Shown: one piece after another, positions 18,931-26,956 of the stretch | How the letters are laid out: each line of letters starts with the position of its first letter | Numbering within the stretch: the stretch's first letter is position 1 | Assembly: GCA_009103225.1 (NCBI GenBank) | Contig: RHPI01000797.1 | Location: 350,674-377,629 of the forward strand | Length of the DNA stretch: 26,956 nt | From: Chlorokybus atmophyticus | Lineage: Eukaryota > Streptophyta > Chlorokybophyceae > Chlorokybales > Chlorokybaceae | Direction of reading: 5' to 3' | Made by a program: the position numbers and the translations under genes | Notes under the pieces: model-generated | Told to the model about the DNA's origin: nothing | Seen by the model: the letters and a program-made list of their open reading frames with translations, nothing else | The model's database searches: none

Positions 18931-21900
18931 ATGGCCCAGCACCAGGCGGCGGCCCCGCGTGATGTCGGGGTGGTGCTGGCCCAGGCGCTCGCAGACCTGC
19001 GGAACATACGGGCCAGCCTACAGCAGGGCGCAGGCGGGCAGGTTAGCAAATCCGACTGTTGTTGCGATTGTTGTCGCAGCTGACGTAGCTGTGATGGAAC
19101 TTGATTTGCTTCGTGTGGAAGTCGAATCTATCTGTGCTGTTGTGTACGCACATCCTCGTGCAGTGCCGTTGTCTCTGTAAACAACCGGGTGGATGGATCT
19201 GTGTAACACAAACTGAAGCTTGCATGGAAGGTGCACTGGGCACGCCAATATGCGCGTGTGTGCGAAGTGCGTGCACACACCTCGCACACAAGTAACCCCC
19301 ACCCACCCACACGCACGAACACAGGCGCGCATAGATGCATACATGTGCATGTGCGCAGGCGTATGCACACATGTGCATCCATCTACATCCGTGCGCACAG
19401 AGACATGTACGCCCATGCAATCATTCGCACATATTGAAAGTGCATGTGCACGCACACACAAACACACACATGCACACACCTGTCTGCACACATATGCACG
19501 TGTGCACATATGGACTCACAAGGACGTGTGCACACTCCGGCGCGCACACACATTCGTGCGTGTACATGTGGCGCATACAACAACCCACTTGCGCCTCGCA
19601 CATACACACAGGCGTTGGCTGCACTCGACCGCGCTGAGGCCGCTGTTGCACTAAGCGCTACCGGGTACAACAACGCCGGCTACAACGGCGCCACAGACAA
19701 CAACAACGACGCGTACACCTACGGCTACAACTATGAGGACGAGTACAGGGACAACTACAACTACGACAACACGCACAACTCGCACAACTCGCACAACTCC
19801 CTCGCGCGTGGAGACACGAGGCGAGGCGGGGGGAAGGAAGTGAGAGGGAAGGTGGCGCAACGGGAGGTACGCGGTACGGGTGGGATGAGCGTGAGGTGGG
19901 GAGTGGGTATTGAGTCGTGTGTGGTGTGTGTTGTTTGCAGTTGGTTAATCAGAGTCAAGGGGAGGGCGCGTCGGCGAGAAGGGCGAGCGCGTTGCTGCAT
20001 GCGAGCCCGACATCCGACCTGGTGTGTATGTGTACATATGTTTGCATGGGGCTTGCGTGTGAGTGCGTACACGTGGTTGGGTGTGCGCATATACACGGTG
20101 TGCATGCGCGTTGCATCAGTTTTGCAACCACTGTAAGTGTTTACGCAGTAGCTCATATGTGCGCGGGTCTGTGCGCATGTGTGTTGCGCTTGCATGCCAG
20201 TATGTGCATGTACCGTACGTGATGTACGCATAGTGTGTGAGGTGCACTGGAGGGTGAGTGGATGTGCGCACACACATCACATATATCTCCACGGAGATCA
20301 GTATGAATATGTCATCCTCCAGGTGAGGAAGTACCTCGAGGCACGATACGGCCTGGGTGAAGTAGGCAGCGCGAACGCGCGTGCGGTGGGCCGCAGAGCA
20401 GATGGCAAGGTTGGTAATAAAATCAGGAGATGCTTGTGTGCGTGCATAGGTGCTTGTGTGTGTTGGTGTGCACGCGGGTGACACACACACCCTTGCACGC
20501 AGGTGTGCAAGACGCATGCTGGGCCGGCCAGAGTCCTATCCAAGACCGCCCGCGAAGACCCCTTTCATCCACTGAACCTTGTCTCCGAATCCGATGTCGC
20601 AAAGGCAAGTTACCGCTGTGTATTGCTTGCTAGTAGTAGGCTAGCCTTTTTGACTCACTACACAAGCAATAGCACACTGCTGAAGCATGTTTTTGCATTA
20701 AGTATCGTGAACTCGACGCACGCGTGCAGACAGACGAGCGCACGCAAGTTCACAAGCATGCATGTACACGCTCCCCCATGCACGCAAGCGCGCGCGCGCG
20801 CACACACACACACACACACGCGCGCGCTATTGTCAAGCGGGCACACTCTACTGGTGGTTTGACTACTCAACCACACTCACACACTTCTCCCTCAGGGTCT
20901 CCTCTACCTCCTAAGCACGGGTCTTCTCCCCCGCGCGACCGACCTCACCCCCGCCCTCGCCGCCTCCCCCTCCCCCTTACGCACCAAGCCCGCCGCCACG
21001 CACACATCCTCCACACCCGCCACCCAACGCAACAACAACAACCGCGGAGACTACTTCGGGTCTCTCGGACTGGGGGGCATGAGCCACGTGAAGCTCGGGG
21101 AGTTGGGGGGACCACAAGGTGGTGGTGGTGGTGGTGTTGTTGTGTCGGACTGGCGGGAGGGGAGTCCGTCGTCGGGTGGAGTGTCCTCTTCATCGAGAGG
21201 GGTGACGCCCAACGCGGTGGTGTTGGGTGTTGGGAGTAATGTGAGGGGGAGTCCCTCACCTGGAACGGAGAGGTTGGGCACGCCGGGAGGGGAACAGAGA
21301 GGATATACGGATCTACTGGATGCGTTCTCACTGCATGAGGTGAGTGATTGAGAAGGAGAGAGGGGGAGAGTAAGGGTGAGGGTGAGAGTATATGCAGTGT
21401 CATGCATGTGCATGTGCACTGCCCTTGTGTGTGAATGTGTGCGCACGTGCGTGTGCATGTACATGTGTCGTTCCGCGCGCTGCACTTGAGCAACGTGCTG
21501 CCATGTGATTTTGGTGTGGTGACGGACAATGCAAGATGTGTTGAAACGTACCTTCACTCAGCGCCTTACTTAGGACAATGTTGTGGTCATTGCAGGTAGC
21601 AGTGAGGCGTGGCGTGACATTGGACTCGACGCCCGAGTTCAAGAGCTTCCGGCGGGCATACGCGGCGCGCTGGCCGGATATTGCAGACTACCTCAGCCGT
21701 ATAGAAGAGGTAAAACGAACAATGTCAACAACAACAATAACAACAACACATATGCAAAATGCTTTGCATGTGCCTGTTGTGGGGAAGCACGAGTATCATG
21801 TGTGATGCAGGTGTGCTACGAGCACGACGTCCCGCTCGCCGTCATCGACGGCAAAGCCCTCGCCGACCTCGCAGAGGTGAGAGTCTAATCATAGCTCAGC

Positions 21901-24900
21901 TCACAAGTGGGTCCCATTCTCTACACACACACACACACACACACATACACACACTCAGGACGGCGCGGTGCGTGCTCGTATGGGTCAGCCTCCCCCCTCC
22001 CTCTCGGAGCTCCTCTCCGCCTCGCTGAAGAATTTGGACCAGGTGGGTTACATGTTGGGTGGGCTCATCCCTCCCAAAGAGTTCGAGAGGGAGAAGACGG
22101 AGGCGGAACGCATGGACGAGAACTGTGCCGCGACGGTGATACAGGCGGCGTTCAGGGGATATCAGGTGAGATGGAGGAGGGGGTGGTGGGTGGTGGGGTT
22201 GAGAGCATGTGACAGGTTGGCTGTAGCGGCAATGATAGGAATACGAGTATTGGCTTATAATTACAGGGGAGTAGTGTAAGCTGTCAACGCTGCCACTGGT
22301 TGTAGTGGTAGGTGGAGAGGCACGCGCACATGCACGCGCGCGCGCGCGCGCACATGCATACACACACGCGCTCGCGCGCGCGCGCAAGAGAGAGAGAGAG
22401 TATGGACCACCATCCCTCACACTACCATCACCACAATACCCACTAGTCCCACAACAACCACTGACAATCCCCTTACAGTAACACCACTCCTCCCCCACCC
22501 ACGCGCAGGCCCGTAAGCTCTACAAGTCCGACCGCCGCCGCATCACCGCCGCCACCACCATCCAGCGCTGGTTCCGCCTCAAGTCGTTCCAGCGCGCCAC
22601 CGCGAAGCGCATCGCCGCCGCGCGCGCGGAGACGCTGCGCAAGTTCATGGAGTTGCAGGATCGGTTCAGGGCGGAGTGGGCGAAGGAGGTGAAGGAGGGG
22701 AACCATGTCGTGGTGCACGTGCCGTCGTGGTCGTTCGAGGAGCATCTGAGGACGACTATACCACAGTTTGCGGTATGGAACAGAGAGTCTCTCTTGGTCT
22801 GTGCGTGCGTGCGTGCCTGTGCATGCGTTGATGTGTGTCTGCATGTGCAAGTGCCTGTGCGTGTGTGCACATGTGTGTATGTGCGCGCGTGTGTGTTTGA
22901 GTGAGTACATGCTGTGTACGCGCGTATGTGTGTCCGTGTATGCGCGCACGCGCGCACGCGTGTGCGTGTGTGGCCGTGTGTGTGGGCACATGAGTAAACC
23001 ACCAGTTGTGCATGCAGCTGTTTTCACACTCTTTATCCCCCCCGTGTACGTGTACAGATCCGCCAGAACGCCCACATGTCCCGTCTGTTCGACCTCTCCC
23101 GTCCCCACGTCGACGTGGTGTACGTCTCCCCCTTCCCTGTCTCCGAGGACGTCGAGGGATACTACTCCAAGCTCCTCCAGACGCACTGCCGGGACGGAGG
23201 AGGAGGAGGAGGAGCCGGGGGAAGGAACGTCAATGTGGCGACGAGGTATAGAGTGGTCGTGCCGGAGAATCACGGGAGGTTCCCGATGCACTTCTCGCTG
23301 GCGAAGGTGGGGTGGATGCAAAGCAGGGAGAGTGATCAGTGGGTGTGGGTGTGAACTTTGTGTGTGTGTATGCGTGTGTGTGTGTGTATTTCTGCATGCG
23401 TGCATGCGTGCGTACAAGTGCATGCATGTGTGCGTGTACATTTCTGAGTGTGTGTATGCATGCGTGCGTGCGTGTGTGTGTAAGTGTGCGGCTGTGCAGT
23501 TGTGTGCGCGTGTGCTCGAGGGTCTATGCGTGTCCATGTTCGCGCGTGCGCGCACGTGCATGCGTGCCTGGTACGTTGCATTCGTTGTGGCCCATGCACG
23601 GCTGATGTAGCGTCGAGTCAGCTCAAACCTTTCAACCCATACCATCCCCCTATCCATCACCCTTACCACCATCTCAACACCAACCTCACCCTCCCCAGCT
23701 CCTCCTCTACTCCCCCTACGCCCTCAAGCGCATCTCCCTGTTCATCCGCGGCCGACCGGCGTACCTCCACCCCTCGGGAGCGGCGGGACCGGAGGACCTC
23801 GCGCTCGCGGTCAAACTGAACATACCGATGATGGCAGCGGGACCACAGGCAAGGATGGGATGGGTTCATGTGCGCATATATATGTGTGCGCCTATGAGCG
23901 CATATATATGTGGGTAGGTGGGTGGGTAAGCATGTATGTGGGGATGTGGGGGGGGGTGTACGTGCACCCACACGAACACGCGTGTGTATGTGCTGGCATG
24001 TACGCGTACATGGCGGAATTACATGCGCGTTCGCGAATGCATGCATGTGCACGTGAATGCATGCATGTGCACACATCTTGATATCACCACCATCCTTTGC
24101 TCAGGTCGCGCGTAGTTTGTCTACCAAGACCGCCACCAAGGCCGTTTTCCGCGAGGCCGAGGTCAACATGGCTCCCGGCCTCTCCGTCCGCAGCGAGGAC
24201 GAGCTCGTCCGTTCTCTCGCCGAACTCGTGGCGGACTACCCGACGACGGCGCGTTGGATATTCAAGATCGAGGACGAGATTCACGGCCGGGGACATGCCC
24301 ACTTCGACATCGCGTCTACGAGGGCGCTGGTGACATTGGTGGATAGTATTACGGGGGTGCATCCGGGAAGAGCCATGGAAAGGAAAGGATTGCTGGAGTC
24401 GCTGGCGTCGACGCTACGACGAGCGCTGCCACGCAAGTAGGAGAATAACGCATGACACGTGCACGTGGTGTTGAGTATGGATGGCCAAGGCTCACGTGCG
24501 CATGCGTGCATGCACTATGACATGTAGTGCGCACACGCGCACACACCTGCACGTGGTGGTGGGGGATGTGTGTGTGTGTGTGTGCGTGCGTGTGCGTGCG
24601 TGCACACTGACACACGCATACCCCACACCACAACACCAGCACACACCCTGCACGTCTACTTCACACCACGCTAACTTCACTCACTAGAACTTATTGGGTC
24701 CCAGGTCGGTGTTGGCGTGTCCGTCGGTGTACCCAACCTGGGCCGAGTATGCCATGGCCGTCGACTCCCGCGGTTGCATTGTTGAAGCGAGCCCGCAATC
24801 CGTGATCGGCAGTCCCTCCGTCAACATGCTCATCGAACCCGACGGCACATTCCACGTCACGTCAACGCACGAACAAGTGTTCTCACCGGCGTATCGACCC

Positions 24901-26016
24901 GCGGGTGCATCGTTCCCGCAATCGTCCGTGCCGCACGGAGCGCTGCATCAGGCCGCGAGGAGTGTCGGGGCCGTGCTGGCGAGGCGGTATGGGGTGGTGG
25001 GGGTGGTGGGCGTTGGGTTTATTGCATTGAAGGAAGAGGGAGCCGTGCGGCTGTGGGGAGCGGATGTTAACATACGCGCCACCGCCACTATGGTACGCGC
25101 ACAAACGCATCACTTACACGCAAGCAGGCACGCACGCGCACGCACACGCATATGCGTGTACACACAAAATCACTCACGTGCACATGCAACAGGGAACGTA
25201 CTGAAACACGTTGATGTGTCTTGTTGCCAGGCGTCCTTCGACCTGTTCCACTTTGTTTCCGAGGGCGTGTTCGATCCCGCAACGGGTTCATATACGGTCC
25301 CCGAGCCACCTTCAGAGCCCGTCGGGCCCTCTACCGACCCCTCTCTTCCAGGTCTCAGTCCCAATCCGGGTCCAGGTCCTATGAACCCAGTCTCAAAGGG
25401 TGTGGCTGTTGTTGCCGGGTCCAACATGAAGTCCCAACGTCGATTCTACGCGATGAGCGACCACGTGTCTCACCGGGACATCGGGTTGCTTCAGCACGCG
25501 GCGTTCTTCAATCGGTGCCGGCTTGAGGGCTTTGCTTTCGACCCGCGAGAACGGGTACGCATGCACATTGACGCTGTTGTTCAACAACCATGTGTTGATG
25601 GTGTGTGGGGTGGTCAGGTTGGGACGGTGTTCAACCTGATGGATAGCTTCGCGGGTGGGGTGGTGGGTATCGTGTGCGCGGGGAGGTCGCCGCAAGAGGC
25701 GTTCAGGACGCTCGCCAATGTGCTCGACTTTCTCAGCAGACAGGTATGTGTGTGCACAAATCTGAAGCGCTATTGCACGCATGCAAGCTTGTGAGTGCGT
25801 GCATGCGCGTGCACGTGCGTGCGTGTGGGTGTGGGCGTAAGTGCTCAGAATAATCATGGTCGTCGTGATGTTGAGGGCGTTGGTGGTAATGTTGACTGTG
25901 ATGTTTGGTAGATTGGGTTATCGTCTGGCGAGGAGGAGTTGGAGGGTGATTACACGCTACGAGGTGTGCGCGCTACGTTCAAGTACTTGGCTGATAAGCT
26001 CAGCGCCAAAAAGTGA
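18931..26016 (+). CDS. IQCH: IQCH-like protein (IQ motif-containing protein H), 1134 aa
   Basis: Seventeen exons: 18931-19041, 19612-19866, 19941-20021, 20323-20409, 20503-20604, 20896-21339, 21596-21709, 21811-21876, 21959-22165, 22509-22772, 23058-23306, 23699-23848, 24105-24436, 24705-25092, 25231-25554, 25618-25743 and 25912-26016 (TGA). All junctions keep frame; two introns use GC donors. The N-terminal half has two low-complexity inserts: an Asn/Tyr-rich one (about residues 54-104) and a Gly/Ser/Pro-rich one in exon 6 (about 220-350). An IQ motif (I481-Q-x3-R-G-x3-R491) spans the exon 9/10 junction, and a second partial IQ begins at 507; IQ motifs bind calmodulin. The C-terminal half carries the conserved IQCH blocks VDVVYVSPF, WIFKIEDEIHGRGHAHFDI, WGADVNI and GTVFNLMDSF, with an ATP-grasp-like look (inference). 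Human IQCH is about 1027 aa and expressed in testis. In an alga a flagellar role is plausible. Confidence 0.86.
19042..19611 (+). repeat. Long CA/TGCA-rich intron (IQCH intron 1)
   Basis: The 3' two-thirds of this 570-nt intron are CACACA, GCACAC and TGTGCATGTGC-type tracts, with little ordinary sequence. It is the longest intron of the gene. Confidence 0.75.
19774..19800 (+). repeat. CACAACTCG tandem repeat x3 in IQCH exon 2
   Basis: Three 9-nt units (last base varied) encode His-Asn-Ser repeats within the Asn/Tyr-rich insert. Being a multiple of three, copy changes keep frame. Confidence 0.9.
20605..20895 (+). other. GC-AG intron (IQCH intron 5)
   Basis: The donor reads AAAG|GCAAGT, the best-known GC donor consensus, and the acceptor CTCCCTCAG|GGT. 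Flanking exons are phase 0. The intron carries a CG run followed by a CA run at about 20788-20819. Confidence 0.75.
22166..22508 (+). repeat. IQCH intron 9 with (CG)n, (CA)n and (GA)n
   Basis: The centre (about 22321-22400) strings together CGCGCG, CATGCA, CACACA, CGCGCG again and GAGAGA runs. It interrupts the IQ motif codons; splicing restores IQ-x3-RG-x3-R. Confidence 0.8.
23849..24104 (+). other. GC-AG intron (IQCH intron 12)
   Basis: The donor reads CACAG|GCAAGG and the acceptor TTTGCTCAG|GTC. Both exons are phase 0 and continue AAGPQ|VARSLST. The intron contains CATATATATG and TGCATGCATGTGC tracts. Confidence 0.7.
24568..24585 (+). repeat. (GT)n run in IQCH intron 13
   Basis: A short uninterrupted GT tract is followed by GCGTGC repeats and flanked on both sides by CA-rich sequence, so it can pair with either flank in the RNA. 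Confidence 0.75.
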
Positions 26017-26956
26017 CATGAGAGCACGGGTGCTAGACCAGGAGCAAGCACAGTACACTGTATAGACCAATGATGGCATGTGTTTCTTTCAATCAATGGA
26101 AACTTGCAAGTGTTTTCAAATGATTTGGTGACCATTGCACGTGTGTACGCGCACATTTGGACAACATCAACACGCGTTGTTTGGCTAGCATCAAGTAGTT
26201 ATCTCACTATTTGATTATGCACCCGTTTGTGAAGCAAGTGCATCACAATGGCATTATGGCATGCACACCCGTGTTTAAAATGCCAACACTAATGGCCCCG
26301 TATTCATATAAGAGCATTGAAGAGTGCAATTAGACAATGTTCAACCGCATGCAGCTTTTATTTATTTTACTCGATGACTGCGCATGACGCGGAGTACGTA
26401 GGTAGAAAAGCCATGCAGTTGTAGTCTGCATCACAACGTCATGTGTTCACGCTCGTCGGCTTAGTCACAAACCACGCAATGCAAGGTAGACAATTCATGG
26501 TAATGATGTAAGGGGGTATCATAAATCGTAACTCACTTGAATGCACCATAAGCAAGTCTACTTGTAAACATCAACATGCAACAAAATGTGTGTGTTTTTT
26601 TCATCGTTAATGAGCTCTTTGTACAAGCTATGGTATGCACAGCTATAAGATGTAAGTGAATCCGTGCGCGTGAATCACATGGCAAGTAATCCATGTGACA
26701 CCTGTGCAAGTTTTATATTTAAACATTTGCATGTTGCTTGCAACTATTTGCACTTCAGTGGCCCTCTTTATCTATTATTAAACACCTGCGCAAGGACAAG
26801 CAACACTAACATTAGAGTACCGTAATCATCTCAATACAATAACTTATGATACGTACTCTTAAATAATAAGAGAGTCACATTGTTGCAATGCATGAAGAAG
26901 GGGGCTCTCTTGGGCTGAAACGATACGTACTTTATCGGATCCCTTCTCCCTCAGGG
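26017..26956. other. AT-rich 3' region without a convincing gene
   Basis: Past the IQCH stop the composition turns AT-rich and no frame with domain-like content appears. No TGTAA lies close behind the IQCH stop. A 10-nt direct repeat GATACGTACT occurs at 26848-26857 and 26922-26931. The last bases could be a plus-strand 3' splice site (TTCTCCCTCAG ending at 26954), or a minus-strand exon 26956-26931 followed by the donor GTACGT; neither can be decided here. Confidence 0.45.

Noticed and set aside
19042-19611. CRISPR-like or telomeric array in CA/GCAC-rich introns
   Set aside because: There are no regular spacers or unit length. These are simple-sequence tracts in a spliced eukaryotic gene.
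22473-23672. 399-codon minus-strand open frame across IQCH exons
   Set aside because: It runs through several introns made of CA repeats, giving Thr-His-Thr peptides, and opposes well-supported exons.
1-26956. Mobile genetic element, defence island or bacterial operon
   Set aside because: No transposase, integrase, reverse transcriptase or terminal repeats were seen. Every supported gene has spliceosomal introns.

Overview
The window is eukaryotic nuclear DNA, most likely from a green-lineage alga (chlorophyte, prasinophyte or early streptophyte). The genes are dense with short introns. The Rab GDI reads like a land-plant GDI throughout. The RPC5 subunit keeps plant-type signatures. Telo-box motifs (AAACCCTA) sit in two divergent promoters, and TGTAA, the usual green-algal poly(A) signal, follows three genes. 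An IQCH-type protein, a family associated with cilia and flagella, hints at a flagellate stage. No species was identified.

Layout, left to right. (1) The 5' part of a gene for RNA polymerase III subunit RPC5 (minus, runs off the left edge) is head to head with an 82-residue conserved membrane protein (plus). (2) A 1.06-kb convergent spacer carries a 23-bp perfect hairpin. (3) On the minus strand lie a small predicted ORF (about 92 aa) and, 3' to it, a complete family-29 (sialyltransferase-like) glycosyltransferase (387 aa, nine exons). One predicted intron would place the second start codon 9 nt after the first stop codon, so the pair may be a bicistronic unit. (4) On the plus strand are a 14-exon gene for a 1046-aa coiled-coil protein with a C-terminal MYND zinc finger, then a six-exon PqqB-like metallo-beta-lactamase-fold protein (306 aa). 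(5) A complete Rab GDP-dissociation inhibitor (minus, 444 aa, eight exons) is head to head with a complete 17-exon IQCH gene (plus, 1134 aa). (6) The last 0.94 kb is AT-rich with no convincing gene.

Gene models were built by hand from splice sites, reading-phase continuity and family resemblance. All six complete high-confidence models give uninterrupted frames, and the GDI, PqqB and IQCH lengths fit their families. About 55 introns were placed, of which at least four use a GC donor in the context AG|GCAAG. Introns of the MYND and IQCH genes are loaded with alternating purine-pyrimidine (CA/GT/CG) repeats, whereas those of the GDI, PqqB and GT29 genes are nearly free of them.

The genes are not an obvious pathway. 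The notable architecture is three divergent pairs (RPC5/small protein; ORF-GT29/MYND; GDI/IQCH), two of them with paired telo-boxes. The most novel candidates are the possible ORF-GT29 bicistron, the GC-AG intron frequency, and a set of perfect palindromes in introns, one coding exon and a spacer.
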